Shown in pieces: positions 33,891 to 46,414 of a stretch of DNA of 64,000 bases. The DNA is from Callaeas wilsoni (Eukaryota > Chordata > Aves > Passeriformes > Callaeidae): positions 186,001 through 250,000 of the forward strand of contig VWPU01012691.1 of the NCBI GenBank assembly GCA_013398955.1, written 5' to 3'. Numbering within the stretch: the first letter of the stretch is position 1; each line of letters opens with the position of its first letter. The notes under the pieces are model-generated. The model did not search any database. It had not been told where the DNA came from and saw nothing but the letters and a program-made list of their open reading frames with translations. The position numbers and the translations under genes are program-made.

Positions 33891-36376
33891 GGGGACGTCC
33901 TGTAATACCAGTCATGATGCACTATCACCTAAACCATGTAGGATATAGCTTGTACATCCTGTGCTCATTGCTAACTTCTCCAGAAGTGCCCTCATTCGTA
34001 TAATTTTATGGATGTATATTTTTTGCTGTCCCTGACATAATTGTCAACCTATGGATAAATTTCAAGTCCCTGCTTGAATCTTGTCAGAAACACAATCTTT
34101 ACAGACCTCCTGAAAGAAAAAGCAACTGTCATCTCAGGATGCTTTTGCCCCAGCCTGGCTCTCCATTAAAACTGGGCTGATTTGACTGAAGATTTCCAGC
34201 AATCAAAGGCAGACCCAAAGCAGAGAAAAATTTAATCCTGGAATAAAGTGATAAAAAGTCATAAGCAGCTGAAAACAGGGCTATATAAAAGGAAACATCA
34301 TGAAACTTTGACAAGCCCTGCTAATAATACCTCTTTGACTGGTCTGATATTCCTTGATCCTCCTGTAAAGATTGCAAAAGATAAAGAAGATTTTACAGGC
34401 AGGCTCAATAAATACCAAATCTTGTCTTTGTCTGGATATTTGCATATTTCTCACCTCTTAAGTTTTAAGCTCAAAAGCTAAAAGGTGTTCGTTCAGGAGC
34501 TGACAACTTCCACTTCCCAAATTCCTCTTGGATTGCTCCCAGGTCCTTGCAATAAGGTGGAGGCACACAAGTCAGATGTGAGGGTCAGCGCCACACTCGC
34601 GGGTGCCTTTCTGCAGAGCGCACTCCTACGGCACATGTCAGGATTTGCTGAGCACATTTAGGGAAGCTGCCAAAGCCTTTGGAGTGCTTTGGCAGCAGAA
34701 GAAACAGCTGGTCCCATCAAAGTGATCACATTCTTGGACATTAATTTAGCATCTGAGAGGATGGAGTGATGCTTGCCAGGGAATGAGCTTCATAATCCTG
34801 AAGGGTTAGAAACCCCGAGATTACAGCCTAGTAAAGGTGTGGTTAAAGCAGGGGCAGCTGCTTTGTTAACAGGTTGCTTGAACCTTGGAGAAAAGTGTCT
34901 TTAGGCAACATGTAGTCTCTGAACTGACAAGTTCTTTCAATTGGAGGAGCTATAGATAGACTGGCATCAGAAAGCTTTGGACTCTGAACATTGGGAGCCA
35001 TTTTATGCAGTCTCAGTAAATAACCATAGGTCAGTGCTGGTGCAAGAATGAATTATTAATCAGTGTGTGTTGTGAAAATACACTTGAATGAGTCTGGAAG
35101 GTTTTCTTCTGGGGAGAACATGCTAGAGGTATATGGAGGCACACATCACAAAAAAATTTAGAATATGCATTTGTGGTGACCTCCATTAAAATATTTAAGG
35201 CCCATTGCTGTCTGATTTATTGTGGCATTTCCTAAGCACAAGATAAGCAGCTCCTGTAAAATTTTGGTGTTGACCACCTCAGTATGGCCATAGCATATGC
35301 CTTTTCCTTTTTTTTACCCAGTTTATAGCAATGAGAAATATCCAAATAACTCCTGAGCCCTTTAACGAGTCCCTTTCTGCTCAGAGGCTGTAAAGAAGAA
35401 AATACAGGAGTCAGTTATGAACACCTGAACTTAATGTTGGTAATGAGAGTGTGGTTATCTCCTCTCCTTCTCCTATTTACACCACCGTGGAAAACATCCC
35501 CTTTCACCTTGGAGCCAAGGCTGTTATTGCAACATTACAAAATTGCTGAGCAATTTTCTTTCTCTGCTTAGCTATTATTTCCATTGAATCATCAGTTACC
35601 ACCCATTGAATGAAACCAAACATCAAAGCAAACCCCAAAACACATTATGAATAAGTTGGCACCCTTATTTTCCACATTATTTCTTCTGTGAAAAGAGCAG
35701 GAATTTATACACAGCATCTGTCTGTCTTTCTTGTCATAGGGCTTTACTTTCACACCACAAACTGTTCTAAAGAAATTAATATTTGGAAGGCTAACACACA
35801 AGGATGGATTAATTTATCAAAGCATTAAATCCCATAGAGATTTCTTTTTTAAGTCAGCTGCCATTGATTGCAAGACAACAGGATGTACCGAGGGGACAGA
35901 AACACAGGTATGAAAAATGAATTCAACCACAGGCAAGGCAACAGGGAAGGACTAAGATGTGTAACTGTCATTTATTAAACCACATAAACTGCAGAATCTT
36001 TTCTTCCTAGAGAAGAAATTTTGGTAAGCAAAACTATGTGCTATAAAATCACGATCTTTTAATGGAAATTGTAGCAAGCTGGTTTTTTCAGCTGGGAAAA
36101 AAAAATAAAATTGAGTGATTGTTACCCACAAAGCAATCAGAAGTTTAAAATTGTAGTTTCCACTTTACCAAACCATTTTTATGGGCTGGATTTATCAGGG
36201 AGAAGGGAGAAGTCTCTTTTTTTTTCTTTCCCCAGCATCAGTGATTAACATATATAGGTCACCACATCAGATGTAGAAATCCTCCAACAACACACTACTT
36301 CTGAAATAATGCACCGTATTCAAAGACCCCACAGAACTGTACACAAAGTACTCCATTAACAGCAGGTGCTGTACAG

Positions 36377-36401
36377 AAAAGCTCTCTTTAAAAGAGCTTT
36401 T
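36377..36401. repeat. Short perfect inverted repeat
   Basis: AAAAGCTCT and AGAGCTTTT pair exactly around a 7-base centre (CTTTAAA). It lies within the possible conserved stretch of 36.2-36.8 kb. Its function is unknown, and its AT-richness makes chance plausible. Confidence 0.55.
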
Positions 36402-37169
36402 AATTACAGTATATCTTTGTTTAGAAGCCACCTTCAACTACAATTTCCTTGCAAGTTTCAGAGGAAAGCAATTAAATATATGAGAAAACCACCCTCGATT
36501 TAAAGCTACAGGAGAAAGCAATTAGTGTAAAAGAGAGCTTAGCTTGTACACAAAGAAATACGGTACGTGAGGTCGGTGGAGGCTGGGTATTACTTTGACA
36601 TAATTAATACACGTTGTAAATCTTAAGATGTTCAACTACCCCAAGTTGAAAGTCATATCTGGCTGTATGGCCCATGTTTATTCCCAAGTCTCCCTCTAAC
36701 AACGGCATTTACACAAAATTACATTTATCTCTCTTGGTTGTATAATTCACACCTTCTCAAAATTCCCTTTACAGAGGTGAAGAGTTTCAGCAGAGCTGAG
36801 TGAGCAGGAAGACACAGGGGTTTATTTATTTAAGTGAGGCCACTTGCACAGATCTGGCTACAAAGAAAGACTTTACGAGAGGAAGAAAGGGATCTTTTTT
36901 GGTCTCGTTCGGTATTTTTAATTTACAAGTCTTGTTTTTAATACTGGAACTAATCTCATTCTAAAACCTCTTCCTCAACCCTTTTCCCATCACAGTATAA
37001 CAGAGTCCTTTCAGCCATAGTGCAAAAAGGGTTTCAAAGGTTTGGTGTGTTGTTTGGTTTTGGATTTGTGTGTTGGTCGGGTTTTTTTAAGTAATTTAAA
37101 TTTACAAAATGGTTTCTGTGTTTTTAGGAGCTAATCTTTTATGATCAATGAGATCAAAACTTGTGGGGG

Positions 37170-37213
37170 AAAAAAAAAAAACCAAAACAAGAACAAAACA
37201 AAACAAAAAAACC
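37170..37213. repeat. A/C-rich simple sequence
   Basis: An A12-type run followed by irregular CAAAA/CAAAAC units. It is low-complexity, with no coding significance. Confidence 0.8.
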
Positions 37214-40029
37214 CAAGCCATCAATAACTCCACTGCAGTTAAAGGCAAAAATGTTCCTTACTAAAACAACACCAGAAAATGCTTCATTTGATGGCATTTT
37301 GTAGAGGATACAAAGGTTAATTAGATACTTTCCATTGCATTATATAGTAGGAAACCTCTGTTAATTACTGCTTCTCTAACATGACTGATTCGTTAAAAAC
37401 TGACTATAGAGCCACAAATAAAAATTTAAAAAATATCTTTCCCATTCCAACACAAACTATTCCAGATTCTAAGAATTATGCCCCCTGGATGCCTGTTTTT
37501 CTGCATAATACCTAATTTACTTCTACAGTCCAAAACCTATGACCCTTTATCAAAATTAGATATTAACAGAGACATTGAATGGTAAATTTTAACCTACAGC
37601 ATCACTAAAACCCTAAAATGAATGAAACTTCCAACTTCTAAACACCTCAGCACTTGTTCCTGTTTTCTCATGTCCTACATTATAGGAGAAAATGTTGATA
37701 TTAATGGCTTATTTTACCTCTATTTTTATTTCAACTTAATATCACAAGTGAGGTGTTTCTATAAATGTTTGAATTTATGAGCTTTTGTGAGTTTTCTCAA
37801 CCAATTAGTCAAATTCTTTCCTTGAAGGCATCTCCTTGCTAAATCCAGCTTTTTTGGTTTTTGTTATTTAGTGCACTACTCTATTCCTTTAAAGGCAAAG
37901 TTCAATTATTTCTCTTTTGAAGGTCTGAGTGCCTTGCTTAAAATGCCAAGTGCATTAAAAACAGTCCTCCCTTGACTTTTGCAGGGAGATATAGAAGGAT
38001 AATAAGTTAGCTGGATTTAATGGAATTTTGAAATTGATCATGTGTGTGTGTACATGTGCATGAAGATACCAAAATAAGGATTAAATGCTGTCAAATCATC
38101 AAGAACACTTGTTTTTTTAACCTTTTGCCATTTTTATTTCTTAGCAAGGAAAAAAAAAGAAGGAATGCTTTGCGGCTGAAACAAAGGACAGGGAGGCAGG
38201 AGACACTGGACTTGGATGAAACCTTATATTAACATAGTTTATAAACACAAAAACAGGGCTTTAAAGCCACACAAGTGTAAATGAGATCAAATTGTAGTGG
38301 AAAAAAAGCTGCATTTTTGCAGTTACCACTTGGGGAATCTACCGTTGCCCCTCTTCTGAATTACATTCACTGTCTTTATGTATTTTTATTTAAATTTTGA
38401 AGATAACTCTCTATGCTGTCTTTTTCCTCTATGCTGGTAACTGAATCCACAGGAGATGGCAAAAGTTTTTGCAGACAACCCAAGTCTGCTACGAAATCTA
38501 GGTGAACTTTTGAAATAGATGATTCTTGGCCATGACAATTTACTCCTCATGTCTGGAAAGGTGGGAGATTTCTGCCAAGAGTGGAAACGACTTCAGGTTA
38601 TCCCGTTAAAAGGGTCTGGAGGCTTTAAAAGAGGAGAAAAACCAGCTTTAAATTTGACTGTGGTACTGCTTTATCCTGGCTGGATGTTCATGAGCAGGAG
38701 CCTTAGAGGGCTGTAGGGTGGACCCTACACCTTGAGCCCTGTTGTGCAACTCCTGGTGGTAGGAATCACCTTACCAGATCTGCTTTGACCAGTAAAGGCT
38801 GCAGGAGGGATGTTTCTGCAGGGCTCTTAAAAATCTGTTTAGAAGGCAATTATCTGTGGTAGGCATGTTCAACATGCATGTATCTCTCCCAGTGCAAACT
38901 TTGAGTAAAAACTGAGATTAATTCAATTAAGTTTAAACATTTCAGCTTTTTTATTTTATGGTTACACACATAAGTAGAGCAATAACTGGATACAAATATT
39001 GCATATTTACTGTGGCGTGATCCACACAATTACTACTAAAGTGTTAAAAGAAAGCATCATTTCACTCTTTTAATTTTATTTTATGATTAGGCAGGAACCA
39101 TATTTTGGTGAATATCTTTATATTTAGAAGTTATATATTATGCTTATCTTTGTATTGAGAGGACAATTTGAGCCCTGCTGCTACAAGCCTGTTACCAACA
39201 ATTAAAATAGCTATTTTAAAAATGGCATTTACAGCTTTTATGCTTGTTTTTCTTGTTAGTTTTCATCAAGTATTTCACACTCATGTGATGTATGCAGTCT
39301 GCTAATAGTCGCTTGCACAGACTGTCAAAAATGGTTTCAAACATCTGGTTAAAACCAGCTTTTTATGTACAGGGATTATTATTTCGTCCTTTTCACAGAA
39401 ATGTTGTGCCGGTTGCTCATTATGCCTCTGACTTCTGTTACTTTTTGTTCTCAAAAATGATTTGAAAAAGTTTAGAAGGAAAACTTGAAAGGAGAGCGAA
39501 AACAATACTGGCAACTTTTTTGAGTGCCAGAGTTTTAGCTGCTTTCTGTGGAAATATTTCCCTGACTTTTCGTTCAAATAAGAATTTTTGTGTAAGGTGT
39601 TACGGGGAGGGTTGGCTGCATCCCTGCAAAGTGCAGCACAGTATATGTCTGTGCATATTCTCCCTATACCATACTATTAAAATCAATCTGTTCAGGTTAG
39701 TTTCCATTCTGAGGAGAGCTGAGAAACACAACCAGCAGTTTCCATCACGTGCCGCGCCACATCAATTAAAAATAAATTAAAATTCATGCAAAGAACCTAA
39801 CTTAAAAATCTCAGCAAACAACAACAGAACCTTTTCACTAATGATTTTCAGTCATCAGAACTGGAGAGAGACTCAGACAGCAGACAGCATGGTCCCAGCA
39901 TGCTTTTTGCCTTTTTTTTTGTTTGCACAGTAGCTGTCAGTTGCAGCCCTGCAGGTAGTAGAACCCAGTGGGAAGAGGGGCGGGACAGAGCGATGCTGCC
40001 TGAACTGACAGCAAATTTAAATTACTGAG

Positions 40030-40108
40030 CTTTCTTTTGCTTTTTTTCTTTCTTTGAGTGCCCTTCCTTTTTTTTTTTCTCTTTTTTTTTTGGTATTTTT
40101 CTACTCTG
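40030..40108. repeat. Pyrimidine-rich tract
   Basis: C/T tracts with T runs of 9-10 bases, interrupted by GAGTGCCC and GG. The tract underlies a spurious Phe-rich plus-strand frame and a Lys-rich minus-strand frame. It may be a 5' UTR pyrimidine tract if a promoter lies just upstream. Confidence 0.6.
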
Positions 40109-40191
40109 CGACAAACTGAAAAGATTCGAGCACACACTAATTTAACAACCCTGCTTCGTCGTCTTCTTTTTTTTCCCCCTTCTGCTTCCAG

Positions 40192-40256
40192 GATAATTAA
40201 AAGAGAAACCTGTAAAGGCAACGTTCCTTCAAGCAAGTTGGTGCTGTAACGTGCTG
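40192..40256 (+). other. Candidate untranslated exon (65 bp)
   Basis: The left boundary is a strong acceptor: a polypyrimidine tract then TTCTGCTTCCAG (AG at 40190-40191). The right boundary is a good donor, CTG|GTAAGA (GT at 40257-40258). All three forward frames contain a stop inside the 65 bases and there is no ATG, so it would be a non-coding 5' UTR or lncRNA exon. Alternatively the segment is the 3' part of a longer first exon beginning near 40000, in which case only the donor is used. I do not recognise the gene. Chance co-occurrence of two good splice signals is common in 64 kb; the local CpG enrichment raises the odds. Confidence 0.35.
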
Positions 40257-40749
40257 GTAAGATGAATTTAATTTATTTGTTTTCCTTTTCTCATCTTTTC
40301 TTTTCCTTTTTTGGAGCTGAAAGCTTTTGTATATCTAACGCAGTCATAAGTGTGGTTCCCCTGCTGTGGAGGGTTAGGATGCAATGAAAAGGTGTAACGG
40401 TTTGATATGTGACCTTCTCCTACTACTTAAAATGGGTAATAACAGCTTTCGTGTCTGTCTTCGCGATGCTTTTCTCTCTATGAATTGACTATTTGCTCAA
40501 CAGAAGAGATGCTGTGATTGTCGCACTATGACAATGAGGACTTGATTGTTTTTTGGTTACTGTTCCATGCTCCTATCAGAACAGATACTTGAGTTGGGGG
40601 GGTTTGTGTTTGTGATTTTTTTTTCCCTCTGAACGTTGCCTGAAGCACTGATACGACGGGGGGTGGAGATGGGGGTGGAGGAGATGGTCTTGGGTAGCAT
40701 GCTGCCTGTTCGGCTGTTTACTAGGTAGGGAAGTGCAACACCGAAACTT

Positions 40750-43700
40750 TTTTTAAAAATAAATAAATATTTTTTTCTGCTTGCATCAAGTGGGGTCAGT
40801 GTATCCAGGATTTATCTTTGTCCAGGGCTGGATAAAGTTCTTGCTGTCCCTTGCATTTTTCCTCTGGAGAAGGGGGGAAGGGGTGTTCCACTCCATACCT
40901 TGTCATACTATTGTAGTAGCTAATTGCAAGAAGCTGACAAAGTTTGAGATGAAATACCAGGCGTTGCTTTTGTAAGGAATGAGTGTGATGCTGTGGAGCA
41001 CCTCCTATGAATACCAGCCTGCCAGATACAATCAGATCTGTGTTATACATGTTGCATTCCTGACTTGCAAGTCCCCTGATTTCCAAGGTCTCCTTTCTAG
41101 ACTTTTTCTGGTACTAGCACATTATCATTTTAATTTTTAACAAATGAGAGGTGTTTTGCTTTTGCTTTGTGTTTAAGCTTACAAAACTTATAAGGTGAAG
41201 TGTTTTTCTCAGGCTTTCTGAATGTAGTTCTGCCAAGTATTAAATGCTACAACACCTACTGAAATCAACAGGAAGGAGAGCTTGTCCTGTATTTAAGAGG
41301 AAATTGCAGAGTACTGGCAGAGCTGGATCTTATGATTGCTGAACTACCTCTGTTTTCCCAAATGCAATTAATTCTTGTTGCACTGTAGACTGGATCCTGT
41401 AGCTTTTACTGTAGTATTCAGAATAAACACTATTCTTACACTTAGGTGCTGGTTTGTGGCCATGCTGATGAAAACTTTTTGAACATAGGATGAGGGTTTT
41501 AGGAGAAATTGAATAGTTAGAAAACCAGTGGGATTTAGTCCTCTATCTCCTTTAAAGCTCTTTTCCTTCATTTTTTTTGTAAAGAGGTGTCCTGAAACAA
41601 ATAATCTGAATATTGATTCATCAGAATTTCCAGACTAGAAGGTCTGTTTTGCCAAATGTATAATGTGATATCATGAGAGAAGTGGTGCAAGGAAAGTGGA
41701 GATGAGGAGCAGTGGGATTGAACACAGTGTCCTTTCCATGTCCCCGAAGAGGAGGAGAGGACGTGCCAGTGCCATATGGAAAATCACATCCTTTCACAGC
41801 AACTCTGTTAGGGTGGAGGGTTAAGGGCACTGCACTTGCAGAAGTTCATCACTCCCTATTTCAGTCTCAGTTTCAATCACTGAAGTTTTTCTGAAGTTTT
41901 ACTTTGCTTGTGCAGAAAACGCTGGTGTCTTGTGAAATGAGGTCGTCCCACATCTTGCTTTTGCCCTGAAACTTGCCTTCCCCCACACCAACACCAAGGT
42001 CCGCGAGGCCCAGAAAATTAGGCTTTGTCCCTTGTAATCCTAAACTCCCATCCATTTATAACCAGAGAAGAAAAGGGTTGAATTCAGTGTTCTTGTTATG
42101 GAAATAAGTTTTTATTCACTCAGTATCAACTGACAGTTAGAAGCGTATCTGATGTAATATGAATAAACTGTAGGCTGTTGTCGGTAAATTATGCATTTAT
42201 AGTCTCACATTCTCCTCGAAACAGTGTCTTTACAATGCTCAAGTGGCCTAATGGGGTGAAACAACTACCGATACTCTCCTCTGAGCTTCCTAATCACCAA
42301 AAGTCATGAGAAGTCCATGGTGGTTGGTTCCCACTGCCCATGGTGGGCAGCTCAGCTGTGGGTGAGGCTGCAGGGAGGAGAGGCTGAGTTTAGCCCGGGC
42401 CTTTGGTCACAGAGGTGATTTCAAAATACTGTTACGAGGCAATATGAAAACATAGTACAGCTGAGTTTAGATGCTGAGTTTTGTGGCAAGAATGGACTCC
42501 TAAATTCTTAAACTACAACAAAGCCAGTATCTGTACATTTAACTAAAAAACCTACCACCCTAACCCAATCTACCAGTCTACATCCTCTTTTAATTTAGTC
42601 TTTAAATATATTTATTTTTAATTAACCTGTGCACTTTAAATTGTTGTTGGCTTCTAGCAATACTGTCTTCTGTTCAGTGCTTGGAAATTTCTAGTTGAAT
42701 GCAACTGCTTTCATTGTAACAAACAAAAAAAAAGCAAGCCAGAAAACTTGCTGTAATTTCCTGTCAGTAACAGAGAAATAAGAAAACACTAGGCTAATAA
42801 AAATGATAATCTGAGTTTACAACTGTTAACAAGATTCCTGAATAGAAATGGTGCTATTATGCACAAAGAATTTCTATCATCATTGAGGAATGTAGTATAA
42901 AATTATGAGGTTTATTATTAGGGTCCTGTCAACCAATCAGAAATCAACCCATAATCTTACTTGTAAAATACCATAAGTTTTAGCGTCTTCTCTCCCCTCC
43001 TACTAATAAAATATTAAAGAAATTTTATAATTAGAAACTTTGATAACATAACTGTGAATTTCCTTTACAGCAAAAAGCTGGCATAATTCTGTATTCCTTC
43101 CACATCTCTAACATTCCATATAAAGTCACTGCAAGTCTGAGTTGCAAGCAGCAGGTAAAATTAAGGTAAATCACAGACTTGCCATGGGCAATAATGATGG
43201 GATTTCATCAGTTGCTTTCTCCTGGGAGAACTCAGATTCCCAGATTTTTCTCAGGATTCTGAAGAATTGATAAAGAATATGTCATAGCACCTCCTTCCCT
43301 GAACAAGATTATTTATTAGCATTACATTTCTGGTCAGGTCAATTCAAGTATGATAGGATCTTGGTAAAATTCTTAGATTTTAACCACTGCAGATTATTTA
43401 ATTTCATTCTAGGAGTAAAAGACTCTTAGATTTCTCTTCTAACCGAAAAGGATTTATGTCATTGTAAGGGGCTTGCTGTTTCCATTTGATTTAACATCTT
43501 AGCCATGGTCTTCTTTCAGCAAGGACCACTCTTGTAAGAACACTGTACATGGGCTCAGAGCAACCCCAAGTCTCTGATGCTCCCCCACTACCTGGTTGAT
43601 AACATATTGGGCTAACATTTGTCAAAGCACACTTCTCCCACAAGTCTGGCAGACAGTCACATGTCCTTCATCTCCTTGTGATGTGCACATGGCTCACTGC

Positions 43701-45690
43701 AGAGTCCTTGGGGCTCCTAACCCTGTTTAGAGTGTAGAGAACACTGAAAATATTGTAAAACCTCCTAATGACTCTCATCACCCCCAAGGCATCAGAGCTC
43801 ACAGTATTTATCAGATCACTAGATATGAATTAAGAATATAAATAAATACTTTATCTATTAAGGTCAACAGTAAAATAATAGCAAGAAGGAAACAAAGTGA
43901 AAAGAGAACTAGAGGCCCAGAGAGCTCATTTCTAGACTATAATTATCATCACCCAAAGCCTTCCTTGGTTGGTTTTGCATGTCCCATGGCCTGTGGATAC
44001 TGATAACTCAGTCCCTGCCCTGATGTGCTCTGAGACCTCGTAAAGCCACATCTTTCCGACTCACATTGCTAAAGACATGTATTGTCCTCTTCCTTGGGGA
44101 TGGTAACAAAGTGGGAGCAACCCAAAAACTCTGCATATTTTTTTTTTTTTTATTTGCCTTCTCAGTCTGGAATCTCCAACTGCCTCTGTGTTATCCATAG
44201 AGGTGACTGTTCTCTGTCCATGGCATTTGGGCACCAGGGGTAGGATTCATCTTATCCAAATTTAGACGCCTATAATGTAGACACCTATATGTGAGCGAGC
44301 CTCCTCTGGCTCTCATTACAGTCAGAGAAAACAACCAGGTGCTTTTTTAACATCTGTTTTCTTACAATCCCGTGGAAAGACATCATATTCAAAACTCAGA
44401 CCATTTAACCTCCTCTCCTCCTCACATTTTCTCAACTAACCATACTGTTGCCTTGCATATTTTAGACATCTCTTGTAACTGCTTCATGAAGACTGAGGAC
44501 TTAAAACTCTGTAAATTACATACCTTGAAAAAAAGCCATAGTCCTATTGACTTACCAAGCCTCATATACCTGGCAGTGGGCTTAAAACAAGGCTGATCCT
44601 AGTGAAGTTAGGACTGGATTGCATAGGCACACCCATACATCACTGACATAATGTCACTCATATATATCTCATTAGTTCTCCAGGGCTGCTGGAGGGAAGC
44701 TGTCACAAGTGCATTCCAGGCAATGTGGTTAACATCCAATTAATCTTGTTCCTCATGGTTAATTTTATTAGGCTGAACTGATCTAGTGAAAGGAGTTGCT
44801 GAGATTGGTTTATTTGTTCTACTTAGTAGACCAGTGGCATTCAAAAGTCATGCTGCAATGCTAAAAAAAAATCCCCAACTGAGGAAACTCCATAAGTGTG
44901 ATGAAGTCTACCTAATTTAGGCACCAGTATTATAATGAGTTGATGCTCCTGATGTAAATTCCCTTATCCAGAGGAAGCTTCATGCATTTGAAAGCTTTCA
45001 GAATGATAATTTGGATTCCTAAATTTTTACAGCTAAACCTGCATTAAGAGTGCAAAAAGTGTATTCTGCAGAGTGACCCCCATCTCCCAAAGGTGCCTCA
45101 CATCTGCGTCCCACCTGGACGTCTCTGGAGGGACTTTATGTGTCCTCTTGGCCCTGTGCTTGGCCCAGGCAATTGTTTTCATGCCCAAGTCCATGGTATG
45201 TGGCATGAAAGGCTGTGGGTGACGCTGATGGGTCACAGCCCACCTGAGCAGAGGGTTGAAAGGGTCTGAGAGAGGCAGCATCAGAGCAGCCTTGCTTGCA
45301 AGGTCTAGAGGAAATGATACCCAAGGATGACCATAACCAGCATCAGTCAGGTTTATATTCAAGGAGAATCTGATTAATTTACAAGGCAAACATGTCAGAA
45401 CATAAATATATATTAATATGTATATAAACACACAGTATGGCTGTTGGACACCTAAAACCCCACTAGACAGGTGAGACATTCAGCAACAGGAACACTTTCT
45501 ACCATCAGACAAACATGGGCTCCCTTGGGATTCGTTCCTTCCTTCACTTAGGTAACCTTCAGCATCTTAAAGATTAAATGTAGGTTTGGTTTAAGTCAGA
45601 GAAGTTGGATTTTGCCATTCATTTAAGCATAAAATGGTTGATCATCCACTCAGTTTTTGATCCACTTCTCAATATGGTGGTGTTCAGTCG
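40750..45690. other. Unique non-coding sequence
   Basis: No gene is recognised. The 43,500-44,150 part has an uneven composition that could hide a decayed LTR, but I find no TG...CA termini or target duplication. A T12 run lies near 44139. The minus-strand frame of about 148 codons at 45033-45479 has no recognisable domain and contains an Ile/Tyr-rich low-complexity stretch from TATATA-type DNA; I treat it as chance. Confidence 0.5.
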
Positions 45691-45691
45691 A

Positions 45692-45752
45692 GGTAGGTTG
45701 GGCTTGATGCTCATGGAGGTCTTTTCCAACCTTAATGATCCTCTGATCATCA
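45692..45752 (+). mobile_element. CR1 LINE 3' tail, minimal
   Basis: Only the last 60 bp are recognisable: AGGTTGGGCTTGATGCTCAT, GGAGGTCTTTTCCAACCTTA and ATGATCCTCTGATCAT. The 'GTCTTTTCCAACCTTAATGAT' form indicates a different CR1 subfamily from the copies ending in GTCCCTTCCAAC. Upstream sequence does not match. Confidence 0.75.
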
Positions 45753-45754
45753 CA

Positions 45755-46290
45755 TATGGTTGAGGTAGCTCTATTCTGAACCTGAGCTCTGAAATATTTT
45801 GCAGAAATAGTCTTTATTCAGACAATGGGAGTGGCCAGATTTTGAAGCCAGCAGAAAATGTGTTACCATGCACTCAAACTGCTCACATAATAAAGCAGCT
45901 CTGAACACAGGATTGGGTCTCTTACATATTTGCTGTTTCCAGTGATTAATGTACAAACTCCCTACCAGCCACTAACACGGTGAGCAGTCCAGAAGGCCCG
46001 TGGACTGCATTTTGGATAACAAGGGAGAGAAATATAGATTAAAAGTGGCTGTTAATCAATGTGATGCAGTCGATGTTTTCCATAGGCGCTCCATTAACAA
46101 GCAGCTCACAGCTCTACCAACACCTTTCTTTTTCTGCACCCCAAGTCCCTGAATTATGAAGGACATGTGCATACTAAACGAAGCTTTTGCACTCAAGTGA
46201 AGAGCAAAGGCTGCCTATCCAGTGTCACAAAGTAAGAGAGACCGCGTTCACAGGACATTAAAGGCTGGGTACTCTTGCCGAACAGGTTTA
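45755..46290. other. Unique non-coding sequence
   Basis: Nothing is recognised except a GTTAATCAAT phrase near 46050, which is weakly HNF1-like. Confidence 0.45.
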
Positions 46291-46294
46291 CACA

Positions 46295-46410
46295 TTTAAG
46301 CCTTGATCCTGCAAGGACTTACACACATGCTTAACCTTACACACTGCGAATGAAATCCTGGGCCTCTCAAAATCAATGACAAAAGTCCGCTGACTTCAAA
46401 GGGCCACTCT
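46295..46410. repeat. Ancient amniote repeat fragment
   Basis: The phrases AGCCTTGATCCTGCAAGGAC, TTACACACATGCTTAACCTT and ACACACTGCGAATGAAATCC follow an old archosaur/turtle element of the form 'gatcctgcaaagacttatgcacgtgcttaac'. The sequence following (CTGACTTCAAAGGGCCA) resembles its 'attgacttcaatggg' half. The copy is diverged. The family is recognised by pattern, not by a catalogue name. Confidence 0.55.
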
Positions 46411-46414
46411 GTGA

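Larger units (their letters stand above)
33895..39880. other. Unique non-coding sequence with possible conserved elements
   Basis: No gene is recognised. The part at 36,230-36,780 has the texture of a conserved element, with non-repetitive AT-rich sequence carrying homeodomain cores (GACATAATTAATACACG near 36597) and an E-box-like CAGGTGCTG near 36363. An A/C-rich simple tract lies at 37170-37213 and a short TG run at 38040-38052. These calls are weak without comparative data. Confidence 0.35.
39975..40745 (+). promoter_or_regulatory. Candidate promoter / CpG-enriched stretch
   Basis: Roughly 20 CpGs fall in about 770 bp, whereas the following 41.1-41.7 kb has almost none. A GC box (GGGGCGGG, 39977-39984) is followed by long pyrimidine tracts (40030-40108 and 40164-40190) and the exon-like segment ending at 40256. 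Further CpGs continue downstream (near 40460, 40520 and 40650-40660), as at many vertebrate developmental promoters whose CpG zone spans the first exon and start of intron 1. There is no TATA box at a convincing distance. Orientation is inferred from the downstream splice donor. This is the strongest gene-like signal in the window, but it remains inference. Confidence 0.4.

Noticed and set aside
39937..40236. Minus-strand Lys/Arg-rich frame of 99 codons at the candidate promoter
   Set aside because: It arises from the pyrimidine tracts read in antisense; no domain is recognised.
43500..44150. Possible decayed LTR
   Set aside because: Uneven composition suggested an old element, but no TG...CA termini, target duplication or family-specific phrase could be found.
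45033..45479. Minus-strand open frame of about 148 codons
   Set aside because: Composition is random, with an Ile/Tyr-rich stretch derived from TATATA-like DNA. No family is recognised, and a second frame is open on the same DNA.
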